From contig JAHJLI010000084.1 in NCBI GenBank assembly GCA_018821785.1, forward strand, positions 27,461-91,460: a stretch of DNA of 64,000 nucleotides. The letters are read 5' to 3'. Positions 1 to 7,385 of this stretch are shown one piece after another. Made by a program: the position numbers and the translations under genes. Source of the stretch: Pseudomonadota bacterium. Lineage in GTDB: Bacteria > Desulfobacterota > Desulfobulbia > Desulfobulbales > Desulfocapsaceae. The notes under the pieces were generated by a model. The model had not been told where the DNA came from and did not search any database. It saw nothing but the letters and a program-made list of their open reading frames with translations. Numbering within the stretch: position 1 is the stretch's first letter; the number at the start of each line of letters is the position of its first letter.

Positions 1-521
1 TCTACCTGAAAAAACCGGTAAGAACCCCTGAAGATCTCAAAGGCCAGAAGGTCCGCATGATGGGTAACCCGCTCTTCATCGACACCATGAATGCCATGGG
101 CGGCAACGGCATCGCCATGGGTTTCGGCGAATTGTACAGCGCCCTGCAGACCGGCGTTGTTGACGGCGCCGAAAATAATCCACCGACCTATTTCACCCAG
201 AACCATTACTCGGTTGCCAAGTATTACAGCCTCACCGGCCATCTGATCATTCCAGAAATCTTCGTTATGTCCAAGATAGTGTGGGAAAAACTCTCCGCCG
301 ACGATCAGGCTCTCATGAAGAAACTGGCCCGTGAGGCCCAGATGGAGCAGCGGGCCCTGTGGGACAAGAAGGTCGCCGAATCGGTTGAAGGTCTGAAGAA
401 GGCCGGAGTCGAGTTCATCGAGGTCGACAAGAAGCCTTTCTATGATGCAACTGCAGCAGTTCGCGAGAAGTACGGCAAGGACTATGCCGCGCTGATCAAG
501 CGAATTGAAGCTGTGAAGTAA
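1..521 (+). CDS. TRAP transporter periplasmic solute-binding subunit (DctP family), 5'-truncated
   Basis: Only the C-terminal half is present. The reading frame is open from the first bases of the window, so the start lies upstream. The residues fit the DctP/TRAP binding-protein family: a segment on peptide-guided ligand binding (LKGQKVRM), the family signature around GELYSALQTGVVDGAENN, where the conserved Arg/Asn-bearing helix contacts a carboxylate ligand, and a long C-terminal helical region. The protein would bind a carboxylated substrate in the periplasm and deliver it to the two permease subunits encoded next. The KDG kinase and KDPG aldolase genes downstream suggest a hexuronate or 2-keto-3-deoxy sugar acid as ligand; that is inference. 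Family call is firm, substrate is not. Confidence 0.93.
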   Translation, partial: YLKKPVRTPEDLKGQKVRMMGNPLFIDTMNAMGGNGIAMGFGELYSALQTGVVDGAENNPPTYFTQNHYSVAKYYSLTGHLIIPEIFVMSKIVWEKLSADDQALMKKLAREAQMEQRALWDKKVAESVEGLKKAGVEFIEVDKKPFYDATAAVREKYGKDYAALIKRIEAVK

Positions 522-591
522 AAACCGATGATCCGGGCGGGGTTTTAAAAAAGATCCCGCCCGCCAACAATTGCAGGGGCTCGAAGAAGAC

Positions 592-1143
592 ATGAAAGAA
601 ACAATCCTCGTCATCATGGATTGGCTATATCGTCTGTGCATCTGGATCTCGGGATTTTCTCTCTTGATTATGACGATCGTCATCCCGATCGGCATTTTCA
701 ACCGCTATGTCCTCGGCCACGGTTCAATGTGGCCGGAGCCCCTGGCCATTCTCTGCATGATCATCTTTACCTTTGTCGGTGCTGCCGCAAGTTACCGGGC
801 CGGCGGCCACATCGCCGTCACCATGCTCACCGACCGGTTGCCAGAGAAGACCCGGCCGGCTCTCAGTTTTATCGTCAACCTGCTGATGATTGTTCTATCG
901 CTTTTCGTCGCCTGGTACGGCGTCTCGCTCTGTCTAGTCACCTGGGACCAGTATATCGCCGAATTCCCGATCCTCCGCGTCGGCCTTACCTATCTGCCGC
1001 TGCCCATAGGCTCGCTCCTCACCCTGCTCTTTATCATAGAATATATGGTTTTCGGCTCCCAGCATAACCGCCCTGTCGTCATGATCGGAGCCCCCGGAGC
1101 CGGGAACAACGACTCCAAACCCGACGCACCAAAGGAGAAGTAA
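592..1143 (+). CDS. TRAP transporter small permease (DctQ family)
   Basis: A protein of about 183 residues with four predicted membrane segments (roughly residues 13-35, 45-65, 85-108 and 127-147) typical of DctQ, the small integral subunit that joins DctM in sodium-coupled TRAP importers. The internal EPLAILCMIIFTFVGAA segment is typical for the family. I place the start at the ATG at 592, preceded by a GAAGAAGA stretch; an in-frame TTG at 571 would add seven residues and cannot be excluded. The C-terminus is a short hydrophilic tail. It lies 70 bases after the binding-protein gene and 5 bases before the large permease gene, so the three are one operon. Confidence 0.92.
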   Translation: MKETILVIMDWLYRLCIWISGFSLLIMTIVIPIGIFNRYVLGHGSMWPEPLAILCMIIFTFVGAAASYRAGGHIAVTMLTDRLPEKTRPALSFIVNLLMIVLSLFVAWYGVSLCLVTWDQYIAEFPILRVGLTYLPLPIGSLLTLLFIIEYMVFGSQHNRPVVMIGAPGAGNNDSKPDAPKEK

Positions 1144-1148
1144 ACATC

Positions 1149-2435
1149 ATGGACGCCTACATCCTTATCGGCAGCCTGTTCTTCCTTATGGCCATCGGAG
1201 TACCTGTGGCTTATACCCTGGGCCTGGTGTCGATTATCGGCGCCCTGCTCATCGACCTGCCACTTGACGCGGTGATGATCCAGATCGCCAGTGGGGTCAA
1301 CAAATTTTCGCTTCTGGCCATCCCCTTCTTCGTTTTGGCCGGGGCGATCATGGCCGAAGGCGGGATTGCCAATCGCCTGGTGAACTTCGCCGCCATCTTT
1401 GTCGGCTTTATCCGTGGCGGCCTGTCGCTTGTCAACATCCTTGCCTCGACGTTTTTCGGTGCCATCTCCGGTTCATCGGTGGCCGACACCGCATCCATCG
1501 GTTCAGTACTCATTCCACAGATGGAGAAAAAAGGTTACCCTCGCGAATTCGCCACCGCTGTGACCTGCGCAGGCTCAGTCCAGGCCATCCTCATCCCGCC
1601 GTCGCATAATGCGGTCATCTATTCGCTGGCCGCCGGTGGTTCTGTTTCCATCGCCGCCCTTTTTGTCGCGGGCGTCATGCCCGGCATCTTCCTCGGCTCG
1701 ACAATGATGGGCATGTGTCTGTATTTCGCCAAGAAACGTAATTTTCCAAAAGGTGACCCCATTCCCTTGAGAGACGCGATTCGCATCGCCCGCGATGCCC
1801 TCTGGGGGCTGTTGACGGTTGTCATTATCCTCGGCGGCATCCTCTCCGGTATCTTTACCGCCACCGAGTCGGCCTCCATAGCCTGCGTGTGGGCATTCTT
1901 CGTCACCATGTTCATCTACCGCGACTACAAATGGCATCAATTGCCGATCCTTGTACACCGGACAGTGAAAACGGTGACCGTGGTTATGATACTTATTGGT
2001 TTTGCCGCAAGTTTCGGCTATATCCTCACCTTGATGCAGATCCCGATGAAGATCACCGCCTTCTTCTCCAGTCTGTCGGACAACCGCTATGTGATTCTTC
2101 TGGCGATAAACGTTATGCTCATTATGCTCGGCACCCTGATGGATATGGCCCCGCTCATCCTCATCCTCACCCCAATGCTCCTGCCGGTGATCCATACCCT
2201 TGGTATCGATCCGGTGCATTTCGGGATGATCATGATGGTCAACCTCGGCATAGGCCTGATCACCCCGCCGGTTGGTTCGGTGCTCTTTGTCGGCAGCGCT
2301 GTGGCCAACCTGTCCATCGAGAAGGTGACCAAGGCAATGACACCCTTTTATTTCGGACTCCTTGCCGTACTCATGGGGATCACCTATGTCCCCGAAATAT
2401 CCCTGTGGCTGCCACGCCTGGTGGGACTCAATTAA
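1149..2435 (+). CDS. TRAP transporter large permease (DctM family)
   Basis: A 428-residue, highly hydrophobic protein of normal DctM length with about 11-12 membrane segments. Family features are visible: the N-terminal GVPVAYTLGL, the AGAIMAEGGIANRL and STFFGAISGSSVADTASIG region (the repeated sodium/substrate site), PPSHNAVIYSL, and near the end GLITPPVGSVLFVG. It forms the transport channel with the DctQ subunit and is driven by the sodium gradient rather than ATP. It starts 5 bases after the small permease gene and ends 15 bases before an RpiR regulator, in keeping with a single transcript for uptake, control and catabolism of one sugar acid. Confidence 0.95.
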   Translation: MDAYILIGSLFFLMAIGVPVAYTLGLVSIIGALLIDLPLDAVMIQIASGVNKFSLLAIPFFVLAGAIMAEGGIANRLVNFAAIFVGFIRGGLSLVNILASTFFGAISGSSVADTASIGSVLIPQMEKKGYPREFATAVTCAGSVQAILIPPSHNAVIYSLAAGGSVSIAALFVAGVMPGIFLGSTMMGMCLYFAKKRNFPKGDPIPLRDAIRIARDALWGLLTVVIILGGILSGIFTATESASIACVWAFFVTMFIYRDYKWHQLPILVHRTVKTVTVVMILIGFAASFGYILTLMQIPMKITAFFSSLSDNRYVILLAINVMLIMLGTLMDMAPLILILTPMLLPVIHTLGIDPVHFGMIMMVNLGIGLITPPVGSVLFVGSAVANLSIEKVTKAMTPFYFGLLAVLMGITYVPEISLWLPRLVGLN

Positions 2436-2450
2436 CAAGAAGAAATTGCC

Positions 2451-3290
2451 ATGGCCGATACTCTAGCCCTTATCCGCGAATCCATCGAATCTCTACGAAA
2501 TTCGGAAAAGAAGGTGGCGAAATGCGTCCTTGCCAACCCCTCTGCGGTCATTACCTCCTCAATCACCGAGCTGGCGGAACGTTCCGACACGAGCGAACCG
2601 ACGGTCATCCGTTTCTGCCGCAAATTGGGACTCGGCGGCTATATGGAACTGCGCCTCAATCTCGCCCGCGACCTGCCCTCAAGCCAATATATATATGAAA
2701 ATATCAGCGACGGCGACAGCCTGGCCGGAATCGCCGGCAAGGTCCTGAACGCCCATCGCGAGGCAATCAGCAACACCCTGACCCGGCTCAGCCTCGATGA
2801 TCTCGACCTCGCGGTGAAAGCCCTGCAGGCCGCCAGGCGCATAGAGTTCTACGGCTTCGGCGGCTCGGCTATCGTCGCCCGCGACGCCTACCATAAATTC
2901 TTTCGACTGGGCATCCCCTGCGCCGCCCAGGACGATTCGCATAAGCAGGTGATGTCGGCCGCTCTCCTTGGCCCTGGAGACGTGGTGGTGGTTGTCTCCC
3001 ATACCGGCTCAACCAAGGATATCATCGATAGTGCGAGAATCGCCCGAAAGGCGGGGGCCAAGGTAATCGGACTGATCGGCAGCGAAAACTCACCGCTTCT
3101 AAAAGAATGCGATATCTCCCTGTCGGTATTTTCCCAGGAGGCTGCTCTGCGCCTTGCGCCGATGACCTCGCGTCTGGTGCAGCTGGCAATTGTCGACGTA
3201 CTGTTCGTTGCTGTGGCCATGAAGAATTTTGACGAAACCAAGGAGCGTCTCGACCGGGTAAAACGTTCCCTGGTTGACAAGCGCTATTGA
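2451..3290 (+). CDS. RpiR/MurR family transcriptional regulator (HTH + SIS domain)
   Basis: A 279-residue protein of typical RpiR length. Residues about 1-75 form the N-terminal HTH_6 domain (SEKKVAKCVL, ITELAERSDTSEPTVIRFCRKLGL), and about 120-250 form a SIS phosphosugar-binding domain (RIEFYGFGGSAIVARDAYHKF, VVVVSHTGSTKDIIDSARIARKAGAKVIGL). RpiR regulators usually sense a phosphosugar intermediate of the pathway they control. Here it sits between the TRAP transporter and eda/kdgK, so KDPG or a related phosphoketosugar is a plausible effector (inference). No operator could be identified because the operon promoter lies outside the window. Confidence 0.93.
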   Translation: MADTLALIRESIESLRNSEKKVAKCVLANPSAVITSSITELAERSDTSEPTVIRFCRKLGLGGYMELRLNLARDLPSSQYIYENISDGDSLAGIAGKVLNAHREAISNTLTRLSLDDLDLAVKALQAARRIEFYGFGGSAIVARDAYHKFFRLGIPCAAQDDSHKQVMSAALLGPGDVVVVVSHTGSTKDIIDSARIARKAGAKVIGLIGSENSPLLKECDISLSVFSQEAALRLAPMTSRLVQLAIVDVLFVAVAMKNFDETKERLDRVKRSLVDKRY

Positions 3291-3363
3291 AGAATTTTAA
3301 TTGAACATCTTGCAGACTAGCAGCGGCTCTAGCCCTACGGCAGTCCCTTTCAGGAGCAAAAAT

Positions 3364-3996
3364 GTGTTTTATGATACACTGAAAAAAATCCGGCTGGTTC
3401 CGGTGGTGGTGATCGACGACGCGGAACTGGCAACACCCCTTGCCGAGGCAATCTCGGCCGGAGGTCTCTCCTGCGTGGAAATCACCCTGCGCACGGACGA
3501 GGCCTTGGCGGCCATAAAAACCATGGCGGCAAGACCCGACATTCTCGTCGGGGCCGGCACCGTTTTGACCCTTGACCAAGCCAAGGCCGCAGTTGATTGC
3601 GGGGCCAGCTTCATCGTTTCCCCCGGCATGAGCCCCACCCTGGTTGATTGGTGCCTCGCCCGGCAGGTTCCGGTGATTCCCGGCTGCGCCACAGCCACCG
3701 AGATCCAAATGGCAATGGAGCAGGGGCTCGAAACGGTGAAATTTTTCCCGGCCGAACAACTCGGTGGAATTTCGATGCTTCAGGCTCTTGCCGGGGTGTT
3801 TCGGGCAATGCACTTCATGCCCACCGGCGGAATCACCGCCGGCAATCTCCTGCATTACCTGGCCCTGCCCCAGGTGGTCGCCTGTGGCGGCAGCTGGCTG
3901 GTGAAAACCGAGTGGCTGAGAGACAAGAAATTTGTTAATATCCGCCAGGAAATCAGCAAGGCCGTTGAATTGCTCAATAACACTTTGACGAGGTGA
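3364..3996 (+). CDS. eda: 2-dehydro-3-deoxyphosphogluconate (KDPG/KHG) aldolase
   Basis: The product splits KDPG into pyruvate and glyceraldehyde 3-phosphate. Family marks: VVVIDDAELATPLAEAISAGG with CVEITLRT (the catalytic Glu region), VGAGTVLTLDQAKAA, the Schiff-base lysine in GLETVKFFPAEQLGG, and the phosphate-binding MPTGGIT segment. I chose the GTG at 3364 because AGGAG lies 7 bases upstream and the resulting 210 residues match the family; a TTG at 3301 in the same frame would add 21 unconserved residues. It follows the RpiR gene and its stop overlaps the ribosome-binding region of the kinase gene, so translation is probably coupled. Confidence 0.93.
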   Translation: MFYDTLKKIRLVPVVVIDDAELATPLAEAISAGGLSCVEITLRTDEALAAIKTMAARPDILVGAGTVLTLDQAKAAVDCGASFIVSPGMSPTLVDWCLARQVPVIPGCATATEIQMAMEQGLETVKFFPAEQLGGISMLQALAGVFRAMHFMPTGGITAGNLLHYLALPQVVACGGSWLVKTEWLRDKKFVNIRQEISKAVELLNNTLTR

Positions 3997-3998
3997 TT

Positions 3999-5027
3999 AT
4001 GATCGACGTGCTTTCCCTGGGTGAGGTGATGCTGCGCTTTGATCCAGGCCTCACTCGTATTGCCGAGGCAGAGCATTTCAAGGTCTGGGAAGGGGGCGGT
4101 GAATACAATGTGGCGCGCGGCTTGAGCAGGTGCTTCGGATGGCGTACTGCGGTCATCACCGCCCTCGTCGATAACGCAGTGGGCCAGCTCATCAAAAACC
4201 GCATTGCCGCTGGAGGAGTAGCAACTGATCTTATTCGCTGGCTGCCGGACGACGGTATCGGAGAATCCTGCCGCAACGGTGTTTACTTTCTCGAACGGGG
4301 TTTCGGCCTCAGGCCGGCGCTGGGCGTCTCGGACCGGGGACACAGCGCCGTCTCACAACTGCGGCCCGGCGATATCGACTGGAGTCGGATTTTTACCGAA
4401 CACAAGGTTCGCTGGTTTCACACCGGTGGGATCATGGCCGGGCTGTCGCCGTCCAGCCCCCAAGTTATCATCGAGGCAATGACGGCGGCCAGGCAGCACG
4501 GCACAACGGTCTCCTACGATCTCAACTTCCGCCCCTCACTCTGGCAGCGGTTCGGCGGCAAAAAAAAGGCCGAGGAGATCAACCGATCCATCCTGCCCTA
4601 TGTCGATGTGCTGTTCGGGGTGGAAGGGCTTGACTCCGCAGCATCCAACCTGGATCCCGCCCCTTTTTGCCTGGCGATTGAGACAACAGCCAGAGAGCAT
4701 ACACAAATCGCGTCCATCGCCACCACCATGCGCATTGTCAGAACCGCCACATGTAACGACTGGAGCGGTCTGTTATGGCACAAGGGAAATGTATACGAGG
4801 GTCCCCTTTTCCCAAATATGGAAATCCTCGACCGGGTCGGCGGCGGCGATGCTTTCGCCGCCGGAATCATCCACGGCCTGCTGTCGGATCTTCCCCCGCA
4901 AAAAGCCATCGACTACGGGGTAGCTCATGGAGCGCTTACCATGACTACGCCGGGCGACAACTCTATGTTCACCCTGCCCGAACTCGACCGCGTCCTGGCC
5001 AACCGTAACGCGGGCGTTGTCCGCTGA
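3999..5027 (+). CDS. kdgK: PfkB-family sugar kinase, probable 2-keto-3-deoxygluconate kinase
   Basis: A 342-residue PfkB carbohydrate kinase. It starts with LSLGEVMLRFDPG, has the substrate-binding glycine pair in VWEGGGEYNVARGLSRCFG and the C-terminal PfkB signature with the catalytic Asp in RVGGGDAFAAGIIHGLL. Next to a KDPG aldolase, phosphorylation of 2-keto-3-deoxygluconate to KDPG is the natural role, though the family also contains other sugar kinases. The ATG at 3999 is preceded by GAGGTGAT and lies just after the aldolase stop; an in-frame GTG at 3993 is less likely. It is the last gene of the operon; the next gene is on the opposite strand and ends 24 bases downstream. Confidence 0.88.
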   Translation: MIDVLSLGEVMLRFDPGLTRIAEAEHFKVWEGGGEYNVARGLSRCFGWRTAVITALVDNAVGQLIKNRIAAGGVATDLIRWLPDDGIGESCRNGVYFLERGFGLRPALGVSDRGHSAVSQLRPGDIDWSRIFTEHKVRWFHTGGIMAGLSPSSPQVIIEAMTAARQHGTTVSYDLNFRPSLWQRFGGKKKAEEINRSILPYVDVLFGVEGLDSAASNLDPAPFCLAIETTAREHTQIASIATTMRIVRTATCNDWSGLLWHKGNVYEGPLFPNMEILDRVGGGDAFAAGIIHGLLSDLPPQKAIDYGVAHGALTMTTPGDNSMFTLPELDRVLANRNAGVVR

Positions 5028-5050
5028 ACAGAAACTTTGGGGAACTATCT

Positions 5051-5869
5051 TTATTGCTTCCTCTCGCCGAAGCCAAAAATGGCTCCCTGAATAATCGGGG
5101 TGATAAAAGCACATTGTTCGGGAGTCAGATAACCTCCAGGAATACATTGTTTCTCTTTCCGAAACACCTTGGCATGTTCTTCTGACCAGAAGAACACCGA
5201 TTGTCGTCAGAATGCTTCGATGATACTGACGTCATTGTGGGATTTGAAATCGACATCAGGGATAAAGATTAATGGCGAAGCCTCCGGCTGATGAACATGC
5301 ATATGCAAATCGCTGCCAATGGTTAAGGACAAAGGCCTTCTGCAACAGGCACATTCGGTCTGTATTTCAACTTCCAGCGGTTCTTTTCTCAGGCGCCCCT
5401 GCACGAAGGGCGTGGCAAATGCGTCTATTGCTCAGGCTGCAAATATCTGCTCACCTGTAGAAAAAATCGCCTTGTGGGGAGTTGTCGCCACCGTGACCGG
5501 ATAGGCCCAGATCACCTCTCCCTGGTTGTTTCGAAACAGAAAGAATTTTTCGGCTTCAAGATTATCAAGAAGTTGTACTACTTGCCGAGGATCAAGACCC
5601 AAGTCCCGGGCAATTATTGATGGTGCCAGAGGAACAGCCGACCGGGGAAGTTCCTGCACGACAAAATTGCGCACCATATGGTGGGCAGAAGTCACACCTT
5701 CCCAATACAGGGCAAAGTCGAGGCATGACGTATAACAGCCAGGAAAACTGGACAACAGTAGTGGAAACATATCGGACCATTGGAACATTGTGTTACAAAG
5801 AGGCCTATAACACCGATATTGTGTGCGTAATTTCGTTTTTCCAGTGCACGCGGTAACCATGATTTCCAT
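5051..5869 (-). CDS. Alkylmercury lyase (MerB)-like selenoprotein candidate with two in-frame TGA codons
   Basis: One continuous minus-strand frame runs from the ATG at 5869 to TAA at 5051-5053 and is interrupted only by TGA at 5432-5434 (codon 146) and 5207-5209 (codon 221). Read through, it gives 272 residues. It has a MerB-like winged-helix region (APSIIARDLGLDPRQVVQLL), then GEQIFAA-U-AIDAFATPF, which matches the MerB active-site segment WCALDTLMFP (Cys96 and Asp99). ECACCRRPLSLTIG matches HCAATGAPVSLTV (Cys117), and EAF-U-RQSVFFWSEEHA matches SFCCHVHFFAS (Cys159 region). Both TGAs therefore sit exactly at catalytic cysteines, and homology continues after each. A GGAGG lies about 13 bases before the ATG. 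MerB cleaves carbon-mercury bonds with these residues; the true substrate here is unknown. The alternative, a twice-mutated pseudogene, is much less likely. No mer genes are nearby. Confidence 0.82.
5174..5197 (-). promoter_or_regulatory. Bacterial SECIS hairpin following the second in-frame TGA
   Basis: Read on the minus strand, the bases after TGA 5209-5207 form a near-perfect stem: GTGTTCTTCT, loop GGTC, then AGAAGAACAT (10 pairs, the outermost a G-U). The apical loop starts 19 bases after the TGA. A short stem capped by a GGUC-type loop at this distance is the classic layout recognised by SelB in bacterial selenocysteine genes such as fdhF. The hairpin also encodes residues FFWSEEH of the protein, so it lies inside the coding frame as bacterial SECIS elements do. 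Confidence 0.78.
5394..5412 (-). promoter_or_regulatory. Possible SECIS hairpin following the first in-frame TGA
   Basis: On the minus strand, 19 bases after TGA 5434-5432, CGCCC pairs with GGGCG, with a possible U-G pair closing a loop of about 7 bases (TCGTGCA). Stem position and loop distance (about 25 bases from the TGA) are in the usual range for bacterial SECIS elements. The loop lacks the clear GGUC seen at the second site, so this is a weaker call. Confidence 0.4.
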
Positions 5870-6010
5870 TATTGTGTACTGAACCTCCGGTGAGGTTTAT
5901 AAGCATATCGGCGTGTGACCCTCTTTTTCGTATATCTATCATCTAGATATTACTCAACTCCCTGTAGTTTTTAGCTCCTTTTCTCCCGGCGTTTTTCCCC
6001 ATCCCTCCAT

Positions 6011-6027
6011 TTGGCAAGACTCTTGCT
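6011..6027 (+). promoter_or_regulatory. Sigma-54 (-24/-12) promoter for alanine dehydrogenase
   Basis: TTGGCAAG, four bases, then TTGCT. The invariant GG (6013-6014) and GC (6025-6026) are separated by exactly 10 bases, matching the TGGCAC-N5-TTGCW consensus closely. Transcription would start near 6038, leaving a leader of about 120 bases before the ald start codon. A sigma-54 promoter requires an enhancer-binding activator; one such protein is encoded at 50498-52057, but no link between the two is shown. Confidence 0.7.
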
Positions 6028-6157
6028 ATACAGCTTGTCGAAAGCACCGATGATTTACGGCACTCACATTTTACGCTAGTAAATGCGGTCAACCATATGC
6101 GTTCTCTCAAAGATTATAACAATGGGGGACACTTTTTTAACCGGGAGGTTTAACAGT

Positions 6158-7270
6158 ATGAACGTTGGTATTCTGAAAGAAATCAAAGTCGCTGAGAACA
6201 GGGTGGCAATGACTCCGGCGGGGGTTGAAACCATGAAGGCGCATGGCCACAGCGTGATGGTTGAGAAGTCGGCGGGTGAAGGCAGCGGATTTGCCGATGC
6301 TGCTTACGTCCAGGCAGGAGCGGAGCTTATTGAAAATCCGGCTGAAATTTACGCTCGATCAGAGATGGTCATGCATGTCAAGGAACCCCAGCCATCCGAA
6401 TACGATCTGGTTCGGGAAGGGCAGATTGTCTTCACCTATTTTCATTTTGCTCCGAACGAGCAACTCACCCGTGCATTTGTTGCCAATAAATCCATCGCCA
6501 TTGCCTATGAAACCGTAGAGGGTCCGAGAGGAGATCTGCCCCTTCTCACGCCGATGAGTGAGGTCGCCGGGAGAATGTCGATGCAGGAAGCAGCCAAATA
6601 TCTTGAACGATCTTACAATGGACGGGGTGTTCTGCTTGGTGGAGTGACGGGGGTTGCCCCGGCAACAGTCGTGGTCGTCGGCGGTGGCGTTGTCGGCACC
6701 AATGCCGCCCAGATGGCCTGCGGTCTTGGTGCCAAGGTATACCTGCTGGACATGAACCTGGACAGGCTTCGCTATCTTTCAGAAATAATGCCGAAGAATT
6801 GTTTTCCGATGATGAGCAGTCGAACCCTTCTTCGGGAACTCGTAATGGAGGCCGACGTGGTGATCGGCGCTGTTTTGGTTGCCGGCACCAAGGCACCACG
6901 CCTGGTCACCCGCGAGATGCTGAAAACAATGAAAAAAGGTGCAGTCATCGTTGACGTGGCGATCGACCAGGGTGGCTGTTTCGAAACATCAAAACCAACC
7001 ACTCATACTGAACCGACCTATGAAGTTGACGGCATCATTCACTATTGTGTCGCCAATATGCCTGGCGCCGTTCCGGTAACGTCAACAATGGCCCTGACTA
7101 ACGCCACCCTTCCGTACGCCGTTCAACTCGCCAACCACGGTTGGAAAAATGCTGCCCGGCACAACCACGGGGTCAAAACAGGCCTGAATATGGTGCATGG
7201 AAGTGTTACCTACAAGGGAGTCGCCGATGCCTTTAACCTCGACTACACCCCGGTTGAGACGGTGCTGTAA
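6158..7270 (+). CDS. ald: Alanine dehydrogenase
   Basis: NAD-dependent enzyme interconverting L-alanine with pyruvate and ammonia. The 370 residues equal the normal family length. Visible marks: NVGILKEIKVAENRVAMTP (pyruvate-binding Arg), MHVKEPQPSEYDLV (catalytic Lys/His region), the NAD-binding loop VVGGGVVGTNAAQMACGLGA, and VDVAIDQGGCFETS with the catalytic Asp. The ATG at 6158 is preceded by GGGAGG; upstream in-frame codons from 6083 would add unconserved residues lying inside the leader. It is followed by an alanine symporter gene, so the pair would import alanine and deaminate it for carbon, energy or nitrogen. Confidence 0.96.
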   Translation: MNVGILKEIKVAENRVAMTPAGVETMKAHGHSVMVEKSAGEGSGFADAAYVQAGAELIENPAEIYARSEMVMHVKEPQPSEYDLVREGQIVFTYFHFAPNEQLTRAFVANKSIAIAYETVEGPRGDLPLLTPMSEVAGRMSMQEAAKYLERSYNGRGVLLGGVTGVAPATVVVVGGGVVGTNAAQMACGLGAKVYLLDMNLDRLRYLSEIMPKNCFPMMSSRTLLRELVMEADVVIGAVLVAGTKAPRLVTREMLKTMKKGAVIVDVAIDQGGCFETSKPTTHTEPTYEVDGIIHYCVANMPGAVPVTSTMALTNATLPYAVQLANHGWKNAARHNHGVKTGLNMVHGSVTYKGVADAFNLDYTPVETVL

Positions 7271-7385
7271 GTGAAGAGCTATTTTTTCTCTTGAAGAAGA
7301 AATTTATATCATTATTACGATGAAACTCCAGCAGAAAGGTCAGTCCCGCTCACTGAAGTTTCGCTCAAAAAAATAAGAGGTTTTT

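Noticed and set aside
1575..2438. A 287-residue minus-strand frame, His/Asp/Glu-rich
   Set aside because: Antisense shadow of the DctM gene; its composition (His, Asp, Gln-rich) is what the reverse of membrane-protein codons gives.
5207..5869. Treating the MerB-like region as two separate small ORFs or a frameshifted pseudogene
   Set aside because: Both pieces are in the same frame; the breaks are TGA codons at catalytic Cys positions and no indel is needed.
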